A stretch of 64,000 nucleotides of DNA from Candidatus Planktophila sp. (GTDB lineage: Bacteria; Actinomycetota; Actinomycetes; Nanopelagicales; Nanopelagicaceae). Both the position numbers and the translations under genes were made by a program. Positions 1 to 8,621 of the stretch are shown piece after piece; the stretch's first letter is position 1; every line of letters begins with the position of its first letter. Location: contig JAFMBT010000003.1 in assembly GCA_017858325.1 (NCBI GenBank), positions 1 through 64,000 on the forward strand, given 5' to 3'. Below the pieces are notes generated by a model. It was not told the DNA's origin. It saw nothing but the letters and a program-made list of their open reading frames with translations, and did no database searches.

Positions 1-63
1 CAGAATTACTACAGCAAAATCGCCCAGTATCTGGCAGATGAGCTTTAGGCTGGTGGTTGAGAG

Positions 64-2397
64 TTAACGGATACGCAGCGAATTTGTGACAACAAGGAGG
101 GAGCTCGCAGCCATTGCAGCAGCTGCATACATAGGAGTTAAGGCACCGGCCATAGCAATTGGAATTCCAATCACGTTATAGGCAAAGGCCCACCCAAGAT
201 TTATCTTGATGATTCGTAAGGTCTTTGTAGCCAAGGCAAGTGAGCTGACAACGCCCATTAAATCTTTGCCCATCAAGGTGATATCAGCGCTACCAATTGC
301 GGAATCAGTTCCAGTTCCCATAGCGATACTTAAATCGGCGGCGGCTAACGCTGCGGCATCGTTAATGCCATCGCCAACCATCAGCACTGTCTTTGAGTCT
401 TTCTTGAAATCTTCAACAACGTGCAACTTGCGATCAGGCAAAGTGTTGGCAATAACGTTACTTGCAGGAATTCCAACGAGGGAGGCGATGTGACGGGCGC
501 TCTCTTGATTATCTCCAGTGACTAACCACGGAGTTATTCCACGCGCATTGAGTGCAGAAATCGTGGCCTGTGCATCAGCTTTGACTTCATCGGAGGTTGT
601 AAAGAGAGCGAGTGCGACCCCATCCCATGCAAGAACGGAGACACTTTCGCCGCGACTACGTGCCTTTTCAATGCCATCAGCAATCTGAGAATCAAATGGA
701 ACAGAGCTATGTGCAATCGCCTCAGGGGTTCCGATAAGAACAAGAGGGGAGTATTGCCCGCACTCCACTCGTCCGCCGACTCCTGAACCTGGTGTCTGAA
801 TGAAATCAGTAAGAGGCAAGATCTTCGCACCGCGTGATAACGCATGAGATGCAATTGCCTTTGCAATCGGATGATCATTGGCATTTTCCAGCGTTAAGGC
901 GGTTGAAAGAATCATCTGCTCATTGATGATCGCAGAGAACTCTTGGCCAAGTACTTTTTGCGCAGAAATAGGAATAAGGACATCTCCCACTTTCATGACA
1001 CCCGTTGTGAGAGTTCCAGTCTTATCAAAGATAGCTACATCGACGGTGCGTGCAAGTTCTAGAACATGTGGCTTACGCAGAACTATTCCACGGGAAGCAC
1101 CCCGTCCCGATGCGACAACGAGTGCAACCGGGGTTGCTAGGCCAAGGGCACACGGGCAGGCGATTACAAGAACTGTGATTGCCACCGAAATAGAAGTTGA
1201 TAATGAACGTCCATCGCCACCATTGAGGGTGCTATCGAGGTAGTAATACCAGAGAAAGAATGTGCCAATTGAAACAAGTGTGACAATTGGAACGAATACG
1301 GCAGAGATGCGATCGGCTAAGCGCTGAATTGGAGCTTTGGCGCTCTGCGCTTCAACAACCATTGCAGTAATTCTCGCCAACTCGGTATCACTTCCAATGC
1401 GAGTGGCCTTCACAATGATGCGGCCATTGTTATTCATTGAGGCACCGATAACACGCGAGCCTGGTGACACATCTATTGGGACAGATTCCCCGGTGAGCAT
1501 GGAGTTATCAACGGAAGAATTACCTGAGATAACAACGCCATCGGTGGCAATTCGAGCACCTGGTTTAACAATGAATTCATCACCTAGGACCAGGTGTTCA
1601 ATCGGGATGAGAACTTCGAGTCCGTTTCGCAAGACAGTCACTTCTTTAGCGTGAAGTGAGAGAAGTGATGTGAGAGCGCTACTAGCACGATGTTTTGCGC
1701 GAGATTCTAAGAATCGGCCCAAGATAACAAAGAGCAATACACCAGCTGCAACTTCGGTATACACATCACCGTCACCAGTTGCATTTGCATAGATAGACCA
1801 TGTGAACGCTGCAGTAGAGCCAAGTGAGATCAAGGTATCCATTGTTGGATGCTTGATATTTCGAATCGCGGCACGATGGATAGGCCAGGCAACAAACAAA
1901 ATTAATGGAGTCGTGAGGGCAATACCTAACCATGCTGTCGGTGAATAGAGTGGGTGTGGAAGTGATGCGAGATCGAGAAGATCGTGTATCTGCATATCAA
2001 TCCACATATGCCAATCCATCACCATTGAAATTGCGATGGCAGGAACGCCAAAGATAATCGCCCAGATCAGCGCGCGAGTTGATTTTCTATTAGCCAGTGC
2101 GGGTCCTTGGCTATCTGCCATCAGAGTTGCCCCGTAGCCGGCAGATTTAATCTTTGAAATAATGACATCTGTCGGTAGCTCTTCCGGTGCCAGCACGTGC
2201 ACGGTTTCGCTTGCAAAATTTACTGAGGCGCGAACGCCGGTGAGTGTGTTAAGAGCTCGTTCAACTGATGCCACACAGGAAGAGCAGGTCATACCTGTCA
2301 CCGAGTAGGTGGTTGCAGTAAGAGTGGCCTTATCTAAATCAATTGCAATTTCTGGTTCACGATGGCGCATGAGATCGATGGAAATATCTTCAGCCAT
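64..2397 (-). CDS. copA: Copper-translocating P1B-type ATPase
   Basis: N-terminal HMA motif GMTCSSC, CPC in TM (IACPCALGLATP), DKTGTLT, GDGIND. Confidence 0.95.
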   Translation of the reverse strand: MAEDISIDLMRHREPEIAIDLDKATLTATTYSVTGMTCSSCVASVERALNTLTGVRASVNFASETVHVLAPEELPTDVIISKIKSAGYGATLMADSQGPALANRKSTRALIWAIIFGVPAIAISMVMDWHMWIDMQIHDLLDLASLPHPLYSPTAWLGIALTTPLILFVAWPIHRAAIRNIKHPTMDTLISLGSTAAFTWSIYANATGDGDVYTEVAAGVLLFVILGRFLESRAKHRASSALTSLLSLHAKEVTVLRNGLEVLIPIEHLVLGDEFIVKPGARIATDGVVISGNSSVDNSMLTGESVPIDVSPGSRVIGASMNNNGRIIVKATRIGSDTELARITAMVVEAQSAKAPIQRLADRISAVFVPIVTLVSIGTFFLWYYYLDSTLNGGDGRSLSTSISVAITVLVIACPCALGLATPVALVVASGRGASRGIVLRKPHVLELARTVDVAIFDKTGTLTTGVMKVGDVLIPISAQKVLGQEFSAIINEQMILSTALTLENANDHPIAKAIASHALSRGAKILPLTDFIQTPGSGVGGRVECGQYSPLVLIGTPEAIAHSSVPFDSQIADGIEKARSRGESVSVLAWDGVALALFTTSDEVKADAQATISALNARGITPWLVTGDNQESARHIASLVGIPASNVIANTLPDRKLHVVEDFKKDSKTVLMVGDGINDAAALAAADLSIAMGTGTDSAIGSADITLMGKDLMGVVSSLALATKTLRIIKINLGWAFAYNVIGIPIAMAGALTPMYAAAAMAASSLLVVTNSLRIR

Positions 2398-3229
2398 TGT
2401 TCCCTCCCTTTACATTGAGAGCAGAAAGTACCTGGCTATGAATTGTTGAATTAGTTGAGATTGCATTGGGGCCGAAAGGTCCATCAACTCCATCTAGAGA
2501 TGTGAATCGTCCGCCTGCCTCAGTAACGATGAGATCAAGGGCTGCCATATCCCAGAGCGCCAGCGATGGTTCGATAGCAACATCGACCGATCCTTCAGCA
2601 ACGAGCATATGAGACCAAAAATCTCCTAAGCCGCGCGTTCTCCATGCACCATCAAGGAGATTTTCAAAAGCTGCACGTCGATCGCCCCACCCTATAAAAT
2701 CTGAATACGCGATCGAAGCATCTGCAAGTGATGCAACTGCAGATACACGAAGAGAACGTGGAGTCGCGCCGTTCTCAGATACATATGCACCACCGCCACG
2801 AGTGGCATACCAGCGGCGATACAACGCTGGTGATGAAACAACGCTGGTGACAACCTGGCCCCCAATAACGAGTGCAATCAGAGTTGCCCACGTCGGAACA
2901 CCGCGGAGAAAATTCTTTGTTCCATCGATTGGATCAATGACCCAATAACGATTGGGATCATCCTGAGTGAGTTTTGTTCCACCAAACTCTTCACCCACTA
3001 CTGTGTCAGCAGGATAGGTCGCGCTAATCGCATCTCGAATCGCTTGTTCAACGGCGCGATCGGCATCGGTAACTGGAGTGTTATCTGGTTTTGTTGTGAT
3101 CTGTAGATCCAAGGCGCGATAGCGCGAGAGTGAAATAGCATCTGCTTGATCTGCCAGCGAGAGCGCAAAGGTAAGTTCGGCTGCAAAGTTGGATGAATTT
3201 CCACCCAGACTATTTACTCTCCCACTCAT
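2390..3229 (-). CDS. hisN: Histidinol-phosphatase / inositol monophosphatase family
   Basis: IMPase motifs DPIDGTKNF and WDMAALDLIVTEAGG. Confidence 0.85.
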   Translation of the reverse strand: MSGRVNSLGGNSSNFAAELTFALSLADQADAISLSRYRALDLQITTKPDNTPVTDADRAVEQAIRDAISATYPADTVVGEEFGGTKLTQDDPNRYWVIDPIDGTKNFLRGVPTWATLIALVIGGQVVTSVVSSPALYRRWYATRGGGAYVSENGATPRSLRVSAVASLADASIAYSDFIGWGDRRAAFENLLDGAWRTRGLGDFWSHMLVAEGSVDVAIEPSLALWDMAALDLIVTEAGGRFTSLDGVDGPFGPNAISTNSTIHSQVLSALNVKGGNNG

Positions 3230-3255
3230 AGTCCGATTCTATCTTCGCGCTCTGA

Positions 3256-4287
3256 TTACTCGCTCAGCGTGGGGTTCTTATCCTTGAGTTCTAGTAGTGA
3301 CCTCAGACTCGTTACGCGTATGAGCCGCTCTTGGTCGATCACACCATCGGGTGCGATCCATTCATTGAGGCGACAACTTGGTTCATAGTGAGTGCAGTGA
3401 GGCAGGCACCCTTGGGTGACCTCAGCGATTTCCGGAAAGGCGGCGATGATGCGATTAGATTCAAGGTGAGCCAATCCAAATGCACGGATTCCCGGTGTAT
3501 CAATAATCCAACCATCATGGCTTTTGAGTTCAGAGGAGAGCGGCAGAGCTATCGCACTTGATGAGGTGTGTCGCCCACGTCCTGTCACCGTATTTACAAT
3601 TCCGGTAATTCGCCCGGCATGTGGAACAAGTGCATTGATCAACGTTGATTTTCCAACGCCTGAGTGTCCAACTAATACTGAAGTTTTTCCAATAAGAATT
3701 TCTCTAATTGTCGCAAGATCGCTGTCATGAGATTCCGCCTTCGATGAGGAAGTTAAAATCCTGACACCAAGTTTTCTATACTCTTCCACAAAATCAGGTA
3801 AAGGTGCCAGATCAGTTTTCGTCATAAGAAGTATCGGCGTGATGCTCTCATGGAAGGCACAGACTAAGAAGCGATCAATGAGTCCGCGACGCGGCTCTGG
3901 ATTAGTAACGGCGGCGACAATAACGAGCTGATCAATATTGGAGACAATTGTTCGCTCTACCTGTGCTGAATCATCTACCGTTCGACTTAATGAGTTACGT
4001 CGCGGCTCTACCGAAACTATTCGCGCCAGGCTTCCTTCAGCTCCACTCACATCACCAACAAGTTTTACGCGATCTCCGACAACTACAGATTTTGGCCCAA
4101 GTTCACGAGCCTTCATCGCCGTCACGATGACGGCGTCATCGGTGATACAGGTTGTTCGACCTCGATCAACTGTTGTTACAAGTGCAAATATGGCATCAGC
4201 ATGAGCAGGTCGGTCTTTACTACGCGGGCGTGTGCTTCTAGCTGGTCGGATGCGGGCATCAGATTCATCGTATGAATATGGAGTCAT
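3256..4287 (-). CDS. rsgA: Ribosome small subunit-dependent GTPase A
   Basis: Circularly permuted GTPase: MTKTDL, GHSGVGKSTL, DTPGIR, C-terminal Cys/His zinc motif. Confidence 0.93.
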   Translation of the reverse strand: MTPYSYDESDARIRPARSTRPRSKDRPAHADAIFALVTTVDRGRTTCITDDAVIVTAMKARELGPKSVVVGDRVKLVGDVSGAEGSLARIVSVEPRRNSLSRTVDDSAQVERTIVSNIDQLVIVAAVTNPEPRRGLIDRFLVCAFHESITPILLMTKTDLAPLPDFVEEYRKLGVRILTSSSKAESHDSDLATIREILIGKTSVLVGHSGVGKSTLINALVPHAGRITGIVNTVTGRGRHTSSSAIALPLSSELKSHDGWIIDTPGIRAFGLAHLESNRIIAAFPEIAEVTQGCLPHCTHYEPSCRLNEWIAPDGVIDQERLIRVTSLRSLLELKDKNPTLSE

Positions 4288-5576
4288 GAAAGCAGACTCG
4301 TCCAGAGCCCTGGAAAATCAGGAAGTGTTTTCTTCGTTGTTTGGATATTTTCAACCAACACATCCTTAACAACCAATCCAATAACAGCGCCGGCTGTTGC
4401 TAAGCGATGATCCTCGTAAGTATGGAAAATCCCGCCATGCAGCGTCCCAGCGGTGGGATCAATCTGCACACTCGTTTCATCTTCGATCACTCTGCTACCG
4501 AGTGAATTCAACTCTGTTGTGAGCGCTGCTAGGCGATCTGTTTCATGCAATCGCAGATGACCGATACCACGAAGGTGAGATGGTGAATCTGCCAATGCGG
4601 CAAGTGCTGCAATCGCCGGAGTGAGTTCGCCAACATCGTGGAGATCGATATCAATTCCGTGAATAGAAGCACCACCCACAAGCTTTAACCCACCATCAAC
4701 AAATTTACAGGTAGAGCCCATGCGAGTGAAAATCTCACGCAACTGGTCACCTGGTTGAGTAGTTTTTCGTGGCCAATCAGAGATTGTCACGCTTCCTCCG
4801 CAGGCCATCGCGAGTGAGAGAAATGGTGCAGCATTTGAAAGATCAGGTTCAATTGTTACATCAAGTCCTGTGAGAGAACCCGGTGCAACGCTCCAACACT
4901 GACTGCTTTCATCGACAGTAACTACTGCACCAAAATCACGGAGCATCGCAACGGTCATATCTATATGAGGCATAGATGGAAGAGTCGGCCCTGAGTGCGT
5001 TACTGAAACTCCATTCACCATACTTGGACCGATAAGTAAGAGCGCTGATAAGAATTGACTTGATTTACTTGCATCGATTGTGATTGCACCACCTGGAATT
5101 TCGCCAACACCACTGATCTTCATCGGCAAGCTATAGCGACCACCGTGGTCAATCTGTATTCCAAGCTCTTCCAGAGCGCTGATAACAGGCCCCAGTGGTC
5201 TTTCGTACGAGCGAGGATCTCCATCGAAGGAGATCTCTCCACTTGCTAGCGCTGCTAGTGGAGGGAGAAAGCGCATCACTGTCCCAGCATTTCCTACATT
5301 AATTGTTGCTGGTCCTGTGAGCTTTTTCGGGGTAATAATCCAATTACCAAGGCCGTCATCGATGATTGAGGTACCGAGCGCTTTAAGACCATCGACCATT
5401 AACTGCGTATCGCGCGAGAGCAATGGTTTGCGTAACGTTGAGGGAGTTTCTGCTTGCGCTGCGAGTATGAGCGCGCGATTGGTTACTGATTTAGATCCAG
5501 GAATAGTAACGGTGAGATCTACCGCTTTGCGTCCGCGATAAATCGCAGGCCACGGTGCAGATGTCGTTGATTCCAT
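4284..5576 (-). CDS. aroA: 3-phosphoshikimate 1-carboxyvinyltransferase (EPSP synthase)
   Basis: PGSKSVTNRALILAA, NAGTVMRF, LHETDRLAAL motifs. Confidence 0.95.
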   Translation of the reverse strand: MESTTSAPWPAIYRGRKAVDLTVTIPGSKSVTNRALILAAQAETPSTLRKPLLSRDTQLMVDGLKALGTSIIDDGLGNWIITPKKLTGPATINVGNAGTVMRFLPPLAALASGEISFDGDPRSYERPLGPVISALEELGIQIDHGGRYSLPMKISGVGEIPGGAITIDASKSSQFLSALLLIGPSMVNGVSVTHSGPTLPSMPHIDMTVAMLRDFGAVVTVDESSQCWSVAPGSLTGLDVTIEPDLSNAAPFLSLAMACGGSVTISDWPRKTTQPGDQLREIFTRMGSTCKFVDGGLKLVGGASIHGIDIDLHDVGELTPAIAALAALADSPSHLRGIGHLRLHETDRLAALTTELNSLGSRVIEDETSVQIDPTAGTLHGGIFHTYEDHRLATAGAVIGLVVKDVLVENIQTTKKTLPDFPGLWTSLLS

Positions 5577-5608
5577 ACACGCAGTCTACCCGTCGTAGAC
5601 TTATCGGC

Positions 5609-6331
5609 GTGTGCGGTCGATATGCAAGAACTCAAGGCGCTGATGAGATTTTCTCCAGCTTTGATTTAGCCTCTAACGAGGTCGATCACTCACTCCCACT
5701 CAATTGGAATATTGCACCGACAAATGAGATTTACATTATTCGCGGAGAGATGGCTCTGAGTACAGCATCGTGGGGAATGATCGCGCCGTGGTCAACTGAT
5801 CCAACATCGGCGCGAAACTCTCAATCACATGCCATTAATGCCAGAAGTGAATCGATTCACGAGAAGCCAACTTTCCGAGATGCCTTTCGTAGAACTCGCT
5901 GCATCATTCCGGTCAATGGATATTACGAATGGGCAACCGCACTTGGTCAATATCCACCGAAACAACCTTTCTACATGAGCCCTGATCCAAAGATTTGGGA
6001 TACGGCATTTTCTGTAGCAGGAATTTGGAGTAGATGGATTTCCCCGACTGGCCAACAGATTGATAGCGCATCGATTATTACCCGAGAAGCGGTCGGAGAT
6101 TTAGCGACGATCCACAGTCGCATGCCTATGATTCTTCCGAGAGAGCGGTGGAAAAATTGGCTAGACCACGAGCAACGCGGGCCCTCCTTCTTTCAGAACC
6201 TCATGAATAACGATCAACCCGATCACGGTGTCCTCATCCACCCAGTTTCCAGTCGCGTTAATCTGGTGGCTAACAACGGAGCTGATTTGATTACCCCGAT
6301 TGCTCTCGGTGAACCGACAACACTTTTTTAG
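5609..6331 (+). CDS. SOS response-associated peptidase (SRAP/YedK/HMCES family)
   Basis: CGRYARTQ with catalytic Cys2 if started at GTG 5609; N(I)APT and ARSE..F...RR(T)RCI(I)P..GYYEW motifs. The track start at 5555 would bury Cys2. Confidence 0.9.
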   Translation: MCGRYARTQGADEIFSSFDLASNEVDHSLPLNWNIAPTNEIYIIRGEMALSTASWGMIAPWSTDPTSARNSQSHAINARSESIHEKPTFRDAFRRTRCIIPVNGYYEWATALGQYPPKQPFYMSPDPKIWDTAFSVAGIWSRWISPTGQQIDSASIITREAVGDLATIHSRMPMILPRERWKNWLDHEQRGPSFFQNLMNNDQPDHGVLIHPVSSRVNLVANNGADLITPIALGEPTTLF

Positions 6332-6382
6332 CCACGAGGTCTCGATGCGATTTTTTTCCATTGCTGAGATAGCCTAGAAGCA

Positions 6383-7009
6383 ATGACATCAAAGGATTTA
6401 GTTCTAGAAAGCGCCGCTGACCGAACGCTTCGGTTTGAGCGAGACGCTCTCGTTTTCATGGATCAGCTCTATGCCGCTGCTCTTCGATATACAAAAAATC
6501 CTGAAGATGCACGTGATCTCGTGCAGGATACATATATCAAAGCATTTACCTCTTTCCATCAATTTGAAGAAGGCACCAACCTACGAGCCTGGCTCTATCG
6601 AGTTCTTACAACGACATTTATTAATTCATACCGAAAGAAACAGCGCCAACCTCTAATTGCACATAACGAATTAGAGGATTGGCAGATTGATCGCGCCCAG
6701 AGCCATACTAGCGACTTGGGAAAGTCAGCTGAGGTAGAAGCGCTTGAGAATTTGCCGGATAGCGATATTAAGAATGCGCTACAAGAACTTCCTGATGAAT
6801 TTCGAATGGCTGTCTATCTCGCAGATGTTGAAGGTTTTTCATATAAAGAGATCGCCGAAATAATTGAGATTCCAGCAGGCACAGTGATGTCGCGTCTGCA
6901 TCGAGGCCGTAAGTTGCTGCGCGAAAAATTAGCAGACTACGCGCGCGAGCTCGGTTACACAGTTAATCAGAGCAAGAAATCCTCACCTGATGAGGGGGTG
7001 AACCCATGA
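6383..7009 (+). CDS. ECF RNA polymerase sigma factor, SigR/SigH-like
   Basis: Sigma-70 region 2 ([13 protein letters not shown]) and region 4 ([33 protein letters not shown]). Confidence 0.9.
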   Translation: MTSKDLVLESAADRTLRFERDALVFMDQLYAAALRYTKNPEDARDLVQDTYIKAFTSFHQFEEGTNLRAWLYRVLTTTFINSYRKKQRQPLIAHNELEDWQIDRAQSHTSDLGKSAEVEALENLPDSDIKNALQELPDEFRMAVYLADVEGFSYKEIAEIIEIPAGTVMSRLHRGRKLLREKLADYARELGYTVNQSKKSSPDEGVNP

Positions 7010-7434
7010 GTCCTTTCGGAGCAGAGCAGATGAGCTGTCCTGAAGTTCTAGCCTCTATCGTCTTTATTATCGAAGATGCTATCGATCAGGTCGAGCGTCC
7101 CGATGATGTGCGAGGTCATATTGATATCTGTCCTCAATGTGCACATCAACTAGAACATGAACTACTTACTCATTCAATTGTGATGGAAGCACTGCGTAGA
7201 TCATGTGTTGAAAAAGCACCATCAAGCCTTTACGAGAGTATTCACAACCAATTGATTAACACTCAATTATCTGGTGCTCAGGAAAGTACTGAAGTGGTCA
7301 CCACATATTCAAGAACTGAAATTTCTATTGAGATAGATGAATTTGGCAATGTCGAACATCGTGAAATTCAGATTGAAGAGACTCATATTCAGCAGATTAA
7401 TTACGATCAAGGATCTACGGGGGAGAAGCCCTAA
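7006..7434 (+). CDS. Zinc anti-sigma factor, RsrA-like
   Basis: HxxxCxxC (HIDICPQC) ZAS motif plus upstream Cys; overlaps 3' end of sigma gene. Confidence 0.75.
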   Translation: MSPFGAEQMSCPEVLASIVFIIEDAIDQVERPDDVRGHIDICPQCAHQLEHELLTHSIVMEALRRSCVEKAPSSLYESIHNQLINTQLSGAQESTEVVTTYSRTEISIEIDEFGNVEHREIQIEETHIQQINYDQGSTGEKP

Positions 7435-7838
7435 TGAGGCCGGCGGAAGAGATTATTGGCGCTGTGGGACTCTCCACCATGATTGTCAGACCAGGGGATA
7501 CAACGGTAGCTATGGGCATCTCTGATCTACCAATTTTGGCAAGTTCGCACATTATGCATTCAATGGAGAGCGCCACCGTTGCAGCGATTACTGAGTATTT
7601 AGAATTAGGTGAGACAACTATTGTTGAGAAGTTTGAAATTACACTGCTTGATTTAGTTGGAATCGGAGCGGAGGTTAGATGTACCGCGCGGTGTATCGAT
7701 GTTGAGGGGCGAGAGTTAACTTTTCTCTGTGATCTTTATGAAGGCGAACGACATATTGCACAGGGTGTAATCAAGAGAAGGGCGGTGGAACGAGTCTCTT
7801 ACCTCGCTCGCACCGCCGCTCAATCTCTCTTGCAGTAG
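7434..7838 (+). CDS. Hotdog-fold thioesterase family protein
   Basis: Fluoroacetyl-CoA thioesterase-like sequence (HSMESATVAAI..YL..GETTI). Confidence 0.65.
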   Translation: MRPAEEIIGAVGLSTMIVRPGDTTVAMGISDLPILASSHIMHSMESATVAAITEYLELGETTIVEKFEITLLDLVGIGAEVRCTARCIDVEGRELTFLCDLYEGERHIAQGVIKRRAVERVSYLARTAAQSLLQ

Positions 7839-7882
7839 AACCGTGGCTCTTCTGCACTAGAACTGTGGCTCTTCTGCAGTAA

Positions 7883-8278
7883 TTACTTCTTAGTGGCCCA
7901 GAAAATTTCTGCGATTTCATCAATCTTTGCGATCAGTGAATCTGCAACTGCTACTTCCTGAGTTCCCTTTGTTCCTGCAGCACCTGCGAGCTTTGTCGCT
8001 TCATTAAAGAGCGAGTGCAACTGTGGGTACTGCTCGAAGTGAGGAGCCTTGAAATAATCAGTCCAGAGAACCCAGAGGTGTTCCTTGACTGCATGTGAAC
8101 GCTCTTCTTTGATTGCTACAGAGCGTGAGCGGAAATCAGCGTCAGCATTTGCGGCATATTTTTCCATGCACGCCTTTACTGAGAGTGCTTCGATACGTGC
8201 CTGAGCAGGGTCATAGACTCCGCAAGGTAGATCGCAATGTGCATAAACGGTGAGACTAGGCTTAAAGAAGTTTTTCAT
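7883..8278 (-). CDS. sodN: Nickel superoxide dismutase precursor
   Basis: HCDLPCGVYDPAQARIEA nickel hook after a 13-aa propeptide MKNFFKPSLTVYA; start at ATG 8278. Confidence 0.93.
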   Translation of the reverse strand: MKNFFKPSLTVYAHCDLPCGVYDPAQARIEALSVKACMEKYAANADADFRSRSVAIKEERSHAVKEHLWVLWTDYFKAPHFEQYPQLHSLFNEATKLAGAAGTKGTQEVAVADSLIAKIDEIAEIFWATKK

Positions 8279-8621
8279 GTGTGTCAGACTACATTGTGTG
8301 AGGCTTTTTAGCACCGTAGAAGTTGACGGCCTATCTATGGCCCCCACTTTTATTCCAGGGGATCAACTCTATGTTCGTTGGTACTCCCGGAAAGGGGCTA
8401 AGGCATCGGCTTTAGCCGTGAGCAACATCGTGATTCTGGAACGAGACGAACAGCCGGGGGTCTTCTACATCAAGCGAATTACTCAGATCACAGAGGAAGG
8501 TATTTGGGTCACTAGTGATAACCCAAAGGGAAGTGATTCATCGAAGTGGGGTTGGCTTCCACCACATTCAATCAAGGCGAAGTATCTCTTTCGCACGAAG
8601 AAAGCTAAGCGCGATAATTAA
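8277..8621 (+). CDS. sodX: Ni-SOD maturation protease (S26 signal-peptidase-like)
   Basis: VDGLSMAPTFIPGD Ser motif and YIKRI Lys motif, divergent from sodN; exact start uncertain (8277, 8283 or 8298). Confidence 0.82.
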   Translation: MCVRLHCVRLFSTVEVDGLSMAPTFIPGDQLYVRWYSRKGAKASALAVSNIVILERDEQPGVFYIKRITQITEEGIWVTSDNPKGSDSSKWGWLPPHSIKAKYLFRTKKAKRDN

